Source of the DNA: CAVSWN01 sp963770995
GTDB taxonomy: Bacteria; Acidobacteriota; Vicinamibacteria; Vicinamibacterales; CAVVIG01
NCBI GenBank assembly: GCA_963770995.1
Contig: CAVYRS010000001.1
Coordinates: 3,720,001-3,784,000 of the forward strand
Reading direction: 5' to 3'
Length of the DNA: 64,000 nucleotides
Position 1 is the first letter of the stretch. Each line of letters starts with the position of its first letter. Both the position numbers and the translations under genes were made by a program. Below are positions 53,645-64,000 of the stretch, in pieces. The notes under the pieces are model-generated. The model ran no database searches. It had not been told where the DNA came from and saw only the letters and a list, made by a program, of their open reading frames with translations.

Positions 53645-56600
53645 CCTTTTTCTCCGGGCGCGACCGTCGGTTCCGCTGTTGCTGAAGTTCGAGTACTCCG
53701 GCGCGGCGCAGGGCGGCAGCCCAGCCGCGCACATTCGTCTGAACGGACAGGACGTGGACACGATCCGCCTGCGCCCTTCACGCGCCCGGGTCGAGCGCGC
53801 CGACATTGTCAGGCTCCCAACCGGCACGCTCCGGGCGTACGCGAACACGCTGACCGTGGATTTCGACTTCGGCAGTCGCAACCAGCCGACCGACGTCGTG
53901 CAGTCCTTCGCGATCCGCCGCGATTCGTCGATCGACCTGCGAGGTCTTCCACACTCCGTCGTGCTGCCTCGGCTCGAGCTGTTTGCGGACGCGGGTTTTC
54001 CGTTTACCGAGTGGCCCGACCTGGGGCGAACGGCCGTCGTGCTCCCCAACGCGCATACCATCGCCGATGACGAGGCGGTGCTCGAGCTCGCGGGATTCTT
54101 CGGCGCGCAGACGGGCGCGCCGGCGACCTCGCTTGTTGTCACCGATGCGGCGCACGTCGATGCGGCGCGCGACAGGGATCTCATCGTGCTCGGCTCTCCG
54201 TCGGCGCAGCCGCTGCTGTCGGCGTGGACGGCCGGCCTGCCGCTGGAGCTGGATGCCGATCGCGTGGCGGTGAGTTCGCGTCCGATCCGTTCGCGATGGC
54301 TGCATCCCGAGTGGCCGTTTCGCGACGCCGATCGCGGCCGGCTGGCGTCGCTCGTCGCCGAACGGCCGCGTATCGACATCATCGTCCAGCAATTCGTCTC
54401 GCCGTTCCGCAGCGATCGCTCCGTCGTGGCGATCGTGCCGGGGTCGGGCTACGGCGCGCTGTCGGGAATGCTGCGGCCGGCGGTGCGCAACGGTCCGGTC
54501 TATGGCGGCGCGGCGCTTGCGCTCGCCGGGCGCTTTCAGTCCTTCCTCGTCGGCAACCTGACCTATCGCTCCGGCGATCCTCGACCGGACCAACGCGCCA
54601 TCGTCTGGATGTTCGAGCACTATCAGCTCCTGCCGGCATTCGTGGTACTGCTCGCGCTCGTCATCGCCCTCCAGGTCCGGCGCGCCACCGAACGTGTGGC
54701 GGCGCGGCGCATCGCGGCCGCCGTCGTGCTGCTGCTATCGATGTGCTCCTCTCTGGCCGCCCAAACTCGCGAAGGCGTGGACATCCTCTTGAGCAAGGCT
54801 CGCTCGCTCGAAGCGAGAGGCCGGATGGATCTCGCCGCGCAGAACTGGAATCAGGTGCTCCTGGTCAACCCCGACCAGACCGAAGCACTGGAAGGTCTCG
54901 CGCGCCTCGCGAAGCAGAACGGCGATACCGAGGCGTTCGGTCGCTACCTGGAACGCCTGCGCACGATCGATCCAGCCAACCCGGCCATCGATGCGATCGA
55001 GAAGGCGCGCGTGCTGACGCCGCAGGATCTCAAGCTGCTGGATGATGCGGGCCGCCTGGCGGCGCAGCAGAAGCCTGACGCGGCGATGGCCATCTACCGT
55101 CGTGTCTTAGGCGACACGCCGCCGCCGGGCAAATGGGCCGAGGCCTTTTACGACACGGAAGCGGCCAGCACTGGCGGCCGCGAGCGCGCCATCGCCCATC
55201 TGCGCGAGCGATCGTCGCGGGATCCCGCCAACGAGCTGTATCGCCTGTGGCTGGCGCGCCTGCTCACCTACGAGCCGACCACGCGCAAAGAGGGGCTGCG
55301 GCTGCTCGAGTCGATTCGCGATCCTGGCGTGGTCGATCAGGCGCGACTGGCGTGGCGGCAGGCGCTTCTGTGGGAGAAAGACAACCCGGACGTCCAGGCA
55401 TCGCTCGAGGCCTACACCCGGCGGTATCCCGATCGCGAGTTGCAGAACAGCCTCGACGAGCAGCAGCGGCTTCGGGTGCTGCGTGAAAAGGATCTGGCGA
55501 ACACCAGGTTCGGCGTCGCCATGCAGCGCGGCGCGGCGTTGCAGGCCACCGCGCCCGACGCGGCACTCGCCGCCTACGAGGAAGCCGTGGCGCTCCGCCC
55601 CGGCAACGACGAGGCGCTGATCGCTATCGCCAGGTTGATGCAGCGGCGTGGGAATCTCGCGGGGGCGCAGGCCAGGTTCGAGCAGGTCCTGAAAGCGTCG
55701 CCCAACAACGTCGACGCGCTCGTCGGGCTGGGATTCGTCCGGCTGAACCAGAAAGCCTTCGACGCCGCGGCGAGCGCGTTTGCACGCGCGCAGACGCTGG
55801 ATCCGAAGCGCCAGGAAATCGAGGAAGGCGCTCGAACGGCGCGGTTCTGGGGTGTCATGCAGCAGGGCGCCGCGGCCCTCGCGCAGAATCGGCCCGACGC
55901 GGCGGTTGCGCGGTACAAGGAGGCGCTCGCAATCGACGGCGGCGCGAAGGATGCGCTTCTTGGTCTCGCCGAAGCGAACCGCCGCAAGGGCGACCGGGTG
56001 GAAGCGCTGGACGCCTATCGCCAGCTCGCGACGACTGATCCGAATGATCCACGTGGCTGGCTGGGGCTCATGAGGATCGCGATCGAGTCCGACGATCCTC
56101 GGCGCGCGCTGGACACGGTGCAGAGCATTCCGCAGTCAACGCGGTCGCAGCTGGATGCACATCCTGAGTACCTCGCCAGGCTGGCGCGGGCGCTGTATGC
56201 CACGAACCAGCCGGCGGACGGCGATCGCATGCTGCGCGCCGCGCTCGACGTCGCATCGCGCTCCGATTCGGATGAAGCCCTCGACGCGCGGCTCGAGCTC
56301 GCGAGTGTTCTCGTCGACGAAGGCAAGGAAGGGGGCGCGGTATCGATCTACACGCATGCCGCAGGCACGCATCCGGACAGCATCGCGGCATGGCAAGGGT
56401 TGATCGGCGCCTACGTCCACATGCGCGATTTTCCGAAGGCGATGACCGCGCTGAAGTCGATGCCGCGCGGCTCGTACGAGGCCGCCGCGAAACAGCCTGG
56501 ATTCCTCAACACGGCGGCAGCCGTGTACTCCGCTCTCGGATTCTGCGTCGAGGCGGAGGGGATGCTGACGCGTTCGCTCGATCTCGACAAGGCCGCGGGT

Positions 56601-58799
56601 CGCCGCCCTGCGCCGGGCACTCAGCTGCAACTCGCGAGCGTCTGGATGCGCGAGGGCCGGCACGACCGGGCCGCCGTGAGCTATCGGGCTGTGCTGGACG
56701 CCGACACTCAATCAGTGGACGGGTGGCGCGGCTACATCATGGCTCTGCATAACGCGCGGCAGGATTTTTCCGCGCTGGCCGACGCGCAACGAATGCCGGC
56801 GGGTGTGCGGACGAGGCTGATGAACGACACCGATTTCCTCAGGCTTCTGGGCAGCGTACACGCCGAGGTCGGGAACAACGCACAGGCGGTTGAGCTCCTC
56901 GAGCAGGCGCGGGCGCGCTACCGTGCAGCCGGACAAGCATCACCGCCCGACCTGGACATCCAGCTCGCGTGGACGATGGTCGCAGGGTCGAAGTACGCGC
57001 ACGATGCGCCGGCGTTCGTCGCAGCCGCGAAGGCCCGTATCGACCTGTCGAGCGAGCAGCGGGACGCGTTCGATGAGATCGCGTCGACGTCAATCGTGCG
57101 GACAGCCGAAGAGGCGATGCGTGCGCACGACCCCGCGCGCGCGGTTGCCGTTCTCACCGACGCGGCGCGCGATCTGCCTGGCAACGCCCGGATCCGGTCT
57201 GCGCTGGCATCCGTGTATCTCCAGCAGCGCGAATACGACAGAGCACTGGACCTGTATCGATCGTTTGGAACGATGGGAGCGACCGCTGCCGAGTACCGCG
57301 CCGCTGCCGGCGTCGCTCAGCAGGCTCAAAGAAACATCGTCGCTGAGAAGTTTCTGTGGGAAGGCCGCCAGCGCTGGCCCAACGATCCCGAGCTGCTCCA
57401 CATGACGGCCCTGTTGGCGCTGTCGCACGACGACTACGACGGGACCGAGCACTACCTCGCGGCGGCTCTGGCCGCGGCTCGCCGTGCCGAAACGAACGGC
57501 GGTCCGCGGTTGTTCGACAGCGTCGAATCGAAAGCGAGGCCGAAGCCATCGGCGGCCGACCTCAGCGCGCCAGGCGTCGTCGGCGAGATGTCGTGCCGGC
57601 CGGATAACGCCGCACCGACGTCACGGGTTGCGAGCGACTCGCGGGATCGACCGCAGGTCAGCGTCCGTCGGATTCAAAACGAGCTCGACGTCGTCAGGAC
57701 ACGCAACGCGCCGATCATCGGCGTAGCCAGCCCGGTCACTGCTCGGTTGGGAGATCCGGGCATCAATCGGTTGATCGTTCGGGACAGCGTCGCCAGCGGA
57801 TCGGTGGCGATCTTCAATACCGTTCGCGTCGGCGTCGACGCGCATTGGCTCGATCTCGACAGCGGAACTCCGGATGGTGGATCGGGCTATCGGTTCGGAT
57901 CACTGCTGCGTGGGGCACTATTCGGTGGACAAGGGGCGAGAGGCTGGGCCGGAGAACTGCAGGTGTCGGGCAATCGATTTGGTGTGGCGTTCGGCGTGTT
58001 GCCGAAGGAATTCCTCGTGCGGAACTGGACGGGCGGCTTGCGAATCGGATCGCCTGACGGCTCGCTGAAACTCATCGTGGCGCGCGATGCCGTGAAAGAC
58101 AGCCTGCTGTCGTACGCCGGCGCCCGCGATCCGGAGACCGGCATCGTGTGGGGTGGTGTCGTGTCCGATTCCGGCACGCTGCAGTTCAATCACAGCGGGT
58201 CTGAAAGCGGCCAGTACGGCTCGGTCGGCGGCTCATTCCTCCACGGCACTCGCGTCGCGGACAACTGGAGTGCGCAAGGCACGGCCGGTGCGTATTGGCG
58301 CCTCGTCAAGACTGGACACGGCGGCCTGTCGGTCGGCGTGAACGCCACCGCCATGCGCTACCACCGGAACCTGAACTTCTTCTCAATCGGACACGGCGGC
58401 TACTTCAGTCCGCAGCGCTACCTCCTCGGCTCGGTCCCTGTCTCGTGGCTCGAGCGGCGTGAGCGTCTCGAATACGAGATCGCTGCCGCCGCCGGTGTTC
58501 AGAGCATTCAGCAGGATGGTGCACCGATCGATCCGACGCAGACCGACTCGCTCGAGGCCCCGTACGATCCCGACAACCGCAGAGGGGCGAACTACAATGT
58601 GGCCTTCCGCCTGGCATACCACGTCGCGCCGCATCTGCACCTGGAGGCGTTCGCTGGAGCGAACAACGCCCGCGACTTCGCCAGCCGTACCTTTCAGCTT
58701 CGACTCAAGTTCGACCTGAGTCGGATGCCGGCCGGAACGCATCTTCTCGTGAAGCCGATTCCCGATTGGAAAGGCAGCCGACCCGTCAGGTTCGATTGA
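53606..58799 (+). CDS. bcsC: BcsB C-terminal part fused to BcsC (TPR plus outer-membrane porin)
   Basis: The frame continues BcsB to its C-terminal TM helix (LLPAFVVLLALVIALQV, about 54640). With no stop, it passes a short basic loop (RRATERVAARR) into a signal-like hydrophobic segment (IAAAVVLLLSMCSSLAAQT). About 20 TPR-like repeats follow (54760-57500), then the BCSC_C outer-membrane barrel (57800-58799) with SLLSYAGARDPETGIVWGGV and YFSPQRYLLGSVPVSW. BcsC guides the glucan across the periplasm and outer membrane. GTG 54696 could serve as a separate BcsC start, but there is no clear ribosome-binding site. Without the extra base near 53606 the entire A-B-C frame is 2774 codons. Confidence 0.87.
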
Positions 58800-58873
58800 C
58801 GTCCGCTCCTGGCGTGACGCTTGCGGTTCGTCCCCTCGGCATCGCAGGCTCGCGAAGCCCGCAGGAGTTGTCG

Positions 58874-59449
58874 ATGGGGATCCTCACGAAACGTTGTGTG
58901 CTCTGCTTGTCCGCTGTGATCATGTGCATTCCCGTCCAGGCGCGAGCCGACGGTTTTGTCGCGGCGTGGGTCGGGGCGAACGCCGCCACCACGACCGAGG
59001 ATGGAAGAAGCGCGTTCGGCACGACGATGGGATACATGGGTGCCGGCATTTTCGGGTTCGAAGCCGACATCGGCTACTCGCCGGAGTTCTTCGGATCGAC
59101 GAACGAGTTCGGACACGTCACCGGCATCACCGTGATGGGCAACGCCATTCTCGGAATCCCGATCGGCGGCGACGACGGTGCCGGCATCCGCCCGTTCGTG
59201 TCGGGCGGGTTCGGCTTGATGCGGACGCACAGCGAGCGGGGCGTCATCCTCGACCGATCGCAATCGACCAACGTGCTCGGGTATGACTTCGGCGGCGGGA
59301 TGATGGGGTTCTTCAACGATCACATCGGCCTTCGGGGCGACCTGCGGTATCTACGCTCGTTGGAGGATGTGAACCGAGGCGAGGGGGTCGACTTCGCGCC
59401 TGGCAGACTGCGCTACTGGCGCGCCACTGCGGGCGTGACGTTCAGGTAG
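58874..59449 (+). CDS. Outer-membrane beta-barrel protein
   Basis: This 191-residue protein has a signal peptide (CVLCLSAVIMCIPVQARA). It forms an eight-strand-type barrel with alternating Gly and aromatic residues (DGFVAAWVGANAATT, GYMGAGIFGFEADIGYSP, FGGGMMGFFNDHIGLRGDLR). It ends with a terminal aromatic/Arg pair (GVTFR). AGGAG lies seven bases before ATG 58874. It follows bcsC by 74 bases and may belong to the cellulose operon, but such small barrels are common and no specific function can be given. Confidence 0.75.
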   Translation: MGILTKRCVLCLSAVIMCIPVQARADGFVAAWVGANAATTTEDGRSAFGTTMGYMGAGIFGFEADIGYSPEFFGSTNEFGHVTGITVMGNAILGIPIGGDDGAGIRPFVSGGFGLMRTHSERGVILDRSQSTNVLGYDFGGGMMGFFNDHIGLRGDLRYLRSLEDVNRGEGVDFAPGRLRYWRATAGVTFR

Positions 59450-59471
59450 CGGGTCGGCGCAGTTTGGAGAT

Positions 59472-61119
59472 TTACGTCGAATTTATTTCCGGCCTCCTCG
59501 TTGTGTCTGTCCTCACCTGATTCGGGCGATCTCGTGGGAGGAGCAACGGACGGCTCCGTCGCACCAGCCTTCTCCATGCCGGCAGCGCCGACGTCACGCT
59601 GATCGCGACGCCGCCGACGCTCAGCAGGATCACGATGATGTCCCACAGCGGACGTTTGTAATAGAGGAACGGGAAGTCGAGGCTGTGGAAGCCGTGATAG
59701 AGCCAGCGGTTCCATCGGCTGCTGCGCTCGAAGCGCGACGCGATGACGCCGCGCTGCGGATCCAGATAGAGCCATGTCTGCCGCGGATCCGCGTAGCGGA
59801 TGCGCAGCACCGGCAACGGTTTCATGCCGGTGTGGCTGTAGTAGTACGAGTCGTAGGCATCGAGCCACACAGCATCGGCGATCGGAACGGCGGCGGGCAT
59901 GGCCGCCCTGGCCACGTTCCACATGCGGTCTTTCTCGAACGATGTGAACGGTCCCCGTTCTGGACGAAGCGCCGAGACCATGACGTACTGACGGTCGATG
60001 TTGAGCGCGCTTGCCGCTGAAATGTCCGCGTTTCTCCACGGCGCGGACTCGGATGTCGACGGCGGTGCGTAGGCGATGAAGTACGGCTCACCGAGAAACT
60101 GGAAGAAATCCAGCTCCTTCGGCTGGAACGAGCGCCGGACGACACCGGCGACTGCTCGGATACGTTCAACGGTCAGTCCACCGAGATCAATCGGTCCACC
60201 AGTTGCCGCCTCACGAAAAGCGCGGCTAGGCGGGCTCGTCTGCAGGAACGAAAACGGGCTGAGCGACAACGCGCCGCTGAACGCCCACGTGCACGCGAAG
60301 AATCCAAAGACGAGGCCGGTGTAGTGGTGCCACTTGATCCATCCGGCATAGGGAGTGTGCGACGGAATCCGGCGAAGCCGGAAACGTCCCGCCAGCGAAT
60401 AGCGCCAGATCCCGATCGCGATGCCCATCGCGCACATGACGGTGCCGATCAGCGAAATCCAGATGACGAAATCGCTCCAGACCGCGTTGTGCCGCCGCAA
60501 CGGCGTGAAGTACAGCCAGTGCAGCACCGCGCTCATGTATCCCCAGAATCGTCGGCTGGCCGTCGTCTTCAGAACCGGTTCACCGGTTCGCTCCGATACG
60601 TAGTACTCCGTGCCGGCGGCATCGCCGAGCGCGATGCGATGCATCGGCATGGTCGTTCGGACAACACTCTGCAGCGTCCACTGATCGGAGTCGGTGAGGT
60701 GTTCCTCGGTATCGAAGCGTGTCGGAATGCTCCGGGACGAAGCGTCGCATCACGGCCATTGCGGCGTCAGCGGTGAAACCATCGAGCGCCTCTCCGGAAT
60801 CGGCGTACACCATCTGCCAGGTGCCGCCGGATTGAAAACGGTAGACCGGCCGATTCCCGCTCATCGCGATGCGGATGCGGGCAGGAGTGTCGAGGCCCGC
60901 ACGCGACGCCGCGTCTGCCGGCGTCACGGCAACGTGCGTCAAGTCGAGCGGCTCCATTCGGAGCAGCCGTTCCTCGGCGGGAAGCGTCGGCATTCCCACG
61001 TAGACAAAGATGACACCGGACACGAACCAGACGACGAAGACCGCGGTCAGGATGATGCCGGCCCACCGGTGCGTATAGATGAGCGCCTTCCGCCAGTCGA
61101 GCATCTTTCTGAGGTACAT
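59472..61119 (-). CDS. PepSY-associated TM helix protein, with one frameshift
   Basis: The start MYLRKMLDWRKALIYTHRWA (ATG 61119) is typical of the PepSY_TM family. TM1 is IILTAVFVVWFVSGVIFVYV. A periplasmic PepSY region contains GTWQMVYADSGEALDGFTAD. Further TM helices follow, including WHHYTGLVFGFFACTWAFSG and PLWDIIVILLSVGGVAISVT. The span is 1648 bases, one above a multiple of three. An extra base near 60713 separates the first 135 residues from the rest, which resumes EEHLTDSDQWTLQSVVRTTM. Proteins of this family sit beside TonB receptors for siderophores and may reduce or release the cargo. Here it is divergent from a B12-regulated receptor. Confidence 0.8.
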
Positions 61120-61171
61120 CGGTCTTCGTATTCTCCACCATTCACTGCTGGCGATCGGATCGTGATATAAC

Positions 61172-61352
61172 CAGCATCTTGTTTGGGTGCCCACGACGGG
61201 CATAACAGGGAAGTCCGGTGCGAATCCGGCGCGGTCCCGCCACTGTGAGTGAGGCCGCTGCTTCGAAACACCACTCGGCCGCCGGCCGGGGAAGGTGAAG
61301 CAGCCGCAGAGACACGCTCTGCACCTCCGAGCCAGGAGACCTACCCAAGCGT
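61172..61352 (+). ncRNA. Cobalamin (AdoCbl) riboswitch
   Basis: The region carries the conserved cobalamin riboswitch blocks in order: GGGTGCCC, CATAACAGGGAAGTCCGGTG, GAATCCGGCGCGGTCCCGCC followed directly by ACTGTGA, and finally the B12-box-like GAGCCAGGAGACCTACC near 61330. It lies about 120 bases before the start of a TonB-dependent receptor on the same strand. In this class, binding of adenosylcobalamin in the leader shuts down expression of B12 uptake genes. The start may be a few bases further upstream. Confidence 0.95.
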
Positions 61353-61473
61353 TCTGCGGTCGACTTTCCGCGACGACGGAAGGTGTGCACTGGAACCTGC
61401 GGCCCCGGCCGTCTCTCCTGCGCCCATATTCACGTCTCGGTTGGTCCGCCGCTCTGCTCGAGGAGTGGCTGCG

Positions 61474-63905
61474 ATGCATCGATGGACCTTCCTGCGTAGT
61501 CTGATCCTGTTTGTCCCACTGAGCCTCAACGTCGGAGTCGCTGCCGCGCCGGCGGCGGATGATGCGTCGATCAAGGGCGCCATCGTCGATCCGCTCGGCG
61601 CGCGAGTGGCCGGCGCAGCCGTCACGCTCGTGCGCGAGGGGCAGATCGTGAAGGAAACGAAGAGCGACAGCCAGGGCGAGTTTGCATTCGACGCGGTGGC
61701 TGAAGGTCGCTACCAGATCCAAGCCACGGCTGAAGGCTTCCAGCCGAATACGACGAGTCCGATGTTCGTCGGCGCTGGCGAGGCGGACGACCGTGAACGT
61801 GTCGCTGTCGATCGGCACGCTCGAGGCCGACGTCACGGTGACGGCGGCGGCGACGCCGGTCGTGGAATCGCAGATCGGCGCGCCCGTCACGGTGCTCGAT
61901 TTTTCGACGATCGAGAGCTTGGGAAACACCGATCTGCTCGAGCCGCTCCGCACGGTGCCTGGCGCGGCGGTCGTGCAGACGGGAGGCCGCGGCGGCACGA
62001 CATCGCTCTTCATCCGTGGCGGCAGCTCGAATTTCAACAAGATCCTGCTCGACGGCGTCCCCGCCAACGACATCGGCGGCGCTTTCGACTTCGCGGATAT
62101 CGCCACGACCGGCATCGAGCGGGTCGAAGTGCTTCGCGGATCGAACAGCGTGATCTACGGCAGCGACGCGATGACCGGCGTCGTCAACATCACGACTCGT
62201 CGCGGACGGTCGAGGATTCCGGAGCTCACGGCGTCGCTGGATGGCGGCAACTTCGCCACGTCGCACGAGGATGTGTCGGTTGGCGGCGCCTTCCGGCGCT
62301 TCGACTACTTCGCCGGCGTCTCGCATCTCCAGACCGACAACAGCGTGCCGAACAACGCCTACCGGAACAACACCGTCGCCACCCGGTTCGGCGTCATGCT
62401 CGGTACGAACACCGATCTGAGCGGCACGGTGCGGTGGATCGACACGAACTACGGAAACCCCAACGCGTTCGATTTCTTCGGGATCGCGGACGATTCGTTT
62501 CAGACGCGCCGCTCGACGTACGCGTCGGTCGCCGCCCAGTCGCAGATCTCGAACCGCTGGCAGAGTACGGTGCGATTCGGCGTCGCCAACCAGGACTACC
62601 ACAACGAAAATCCGGCGCCCACTGGATTGCGATCCGATCCATCGGCGTTCGCCAACTTCCTCGGCAACGTGGTGACCGTCACCGGCGCCAACGGCTACTC
62701 GGTGACAGGCCGGGCCATCCTGGATTTCGGCGGCACCTTTCCGTCGCCGTTCGACTCGAGCGTGACGCGGCGATCGCTGCTCGGCCAGACCGGTTATCAC
62801 GTCAACCAGGCGCTGGATGTTTCAGGCGGTGTCAGGGTCGAGCACGAGCACGGAACCTCCCTCTTCGCCGGATCGCTCACCGAAACGACGCGCGCCAACT
62901 ACGGCGCGTTCGCCGAAGCCCGTGCGTCGGCGATGGGCCGGCTGTTCGTGACCGGCGGCCTTGGATTCGATCGCAACGAGATTTTTGGCTACGCCGCCTC
63001 GCCGCGTGTGTCGGTCGCGGCGTATCTTCGTCAGCCGTCGGCCACAGCATCACTCGGCGACACCAAGGTGATCGTTCAACGCCGGCAAGGGGATCAAAGA
63101 GCCGACGTTGTCGCAGGAGCTGTCGTCGCTGTTCGTGCTGATTCCCGCCGCGACGGCGTCGAGCCTTGGGGTCAGCCCGGTCGGACCGGAGCGAAGCCGC
63201 ACCCTGGACATCGGAATCGAGCAGGGGCTGGCGCGGGGGCGGGGCCGTGTGCGGGTCGCGTATTTCAACAACACGTTCGACGACTTGATCGAGTTCCTCA
63301 GCAAGACGGCGTTGCCTCAGGTCGGTGTGCCGGTGTCGGCCGCGAACGCGACAGCCTTTGGTGCCTACGTGAACTCGCAGTCGAACGACGCGCGCGGCAT
63401 TGAAACGTCGGGCGAAGCGGTGGCCGGCCGGATCCGGATGACCGCCTCCTACCTGTACCTGGATGCCGTTGTCACCAGGTCGTTCAGCAGCGGCGCCCTG
63501 CGGCCCGCGATCAATCCGGCGTTCGCGGCGATCCCGATCGGCGCGTTCGCGCCGCTCGTCGGCGCGAGGCCATTCCGCCGTCCAACCAATTCCGGAAGCC
63601 TGACGTTGATCTACAGCGACACGCGGGCACAGGTGGCGCTGGCGGGATACTTCTTCGGCAAGCAGGACGACAGCACGTTTCTGAGCGACGAGAATTTCGG
63701 GAATTCGATGCTGCTGCCGAACAAGGATCTGGACGCGGCGTACCAGAAGTTCGACATCAGCGGGTCCTACAAGATTCATCCGCGGCTGCGCTGGTACCTC
63801 ACGCTCGAAAACGCGTTCGACAAGCACTTTCAGGCGGCGGCCGGCTTCCCGGCATTGCCGCGGGCGGTGCGGACCGGCCTCAGCGTCAGCGTCGGTGGAC
63901 GCTAG
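61474..63905 (+). CDS. TonB-dependent receptor, BtuB-like, riboswitch-controlled, with two frameshifts
   Basis: Start ATG 61474 has AGGAG upstream. A signal peptide (SLILFVPLSLNVGVAAAPA) is followed by a carboxypeptidase-regulatory-like domain (SIKGAIVDPLGARVAGAAVT). The plug (TVLDFSTIESLGNTDLLEPL, SSNFNKILLDGVPANDIGGA, IERVEVLRGSNSVIYGSDAM) and barrel end in LPRAVRTGLSVSVGGR. The frame shifts near 61787 and near 63071. The span is 2432 bases, two above a multiple of three, which fits two extra bases and gives about 809 residues when corrected. The cobalamin riboswitch indicates uptake of B12 or related corrinoids. Confidence 0.88.
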
Positions 63906-63938
63906 AAGCGCTTTCGGAATCTGTGTGGCGCGCCGTCC

Positions 63939-63990
63939 CTGGTCCTTGGTCCTTCGTTCTTGGTCCGTCCCTACGTCCTCGGTCCTTCGT
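63939..63990. repeat. Degenerate tandem heptamer repeat
   Basis: After the receptor stop the sequence runs in seven-base units related to TTGGTCC/TTCGTCC (CTGGTCC, TTGGTCC, TTCGTTC, TTGGTCC, then TCGGTCC, TTCGTGC), about 7-8 imperfect copies up to the window end. It may continue beyond the window. Confidence 0.5.
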
Positions 63991-64000
63991 GCGCTTGTCA

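Noticed and set aside
1..64000. CRISPR array, rRNA operon, intact tRNA genes
   Set aside because: No regularly spaced repeats, no rRNA conserved segments and no complete tRNA cloverleaf were seen.

Overview
The window looks like a chromosomal segment of a soil-type Acidobacteriota (probably Vicinamibacteria or a close relative). This is inferred from the very high GC, the large TonB-dependent receptors that begin with a carboxypeptidase-regulatory-like domain, an ADOP/MacB-type permease, a Ser/Thr kinase fused to TPRs, DUF3300/DUF2950 and DUF4159 proteins, and a CehA/McbA hydrolase. No taxonomic marker gene is present, so this rests on gene content alone.

Layout. 0-3.4 kb is an eroded accessory zone: a partial CDS, a tRNA/tmRNA-like 3' remnant, a MazE/MazF pair with a palindromic operator, a serine hydrolase, a DUF433 remnant and two tiny related ORFs. 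At 3.5-9.4 kb a receptor gene is split by a 2.5 kb IS91-type element carrying a tyrosine recombinase and an HUH transposase; removing the element restores the frame exactly. 9.4-11.5 kb holds small accessory genes (zinc ribbon, DUF4160, DUF2442) between two diverged repeats. 11.5-30 kb carries DUF4159, a second receptor, a CehA/McbA hydrolase, a LuxR regulator with an FAD oxidase, an ADOP permease, a BACON lipoprotein, a REC-MEDS regulator and a Ser/Thr kinase. Two signalling genes here are reduced to N- plus C-terminal stubs. 30-40 kb, minus strand, encodes an M16 protease, an AspT-like transporter and a pta-ackA-pflB-pflA fermentation block. 40-46.5 kb holds an MFS transporter, RecQ, a CoA-transferase/crotonase pair and a beta-carbonic anhydrase. 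46.6-49 kb holds DUF2950 and DUF3300 genes. 49.2-58.8 kb is a cellulose synthase locus: bcsZ faces away from one giant frame joining BcsA, BcsB and BcsC. 58.9-63.9 kb has an outer-membrane barrel protein, a PepSY membrane protein and a cobalamin-riboswitch-controlled TonB receptor.

How the genes work together. The pfl block would convert pyruvate to formate, acetate and ATP. The cellulose locus looks c-di-GMP-controlled, because a PilZ motif is visible in BcsA. The riboswitch ties the last receptor to B12 or corrinoid uptake.

Caution. At least 15 indel frameshifts are visible, mostly beyond 35 kb (ackA alone has about five). Many lie in GC-rich runs and leave the rest of the gene well preserved, so uncorrected sequencing errors are at least as likely as real gene decay.
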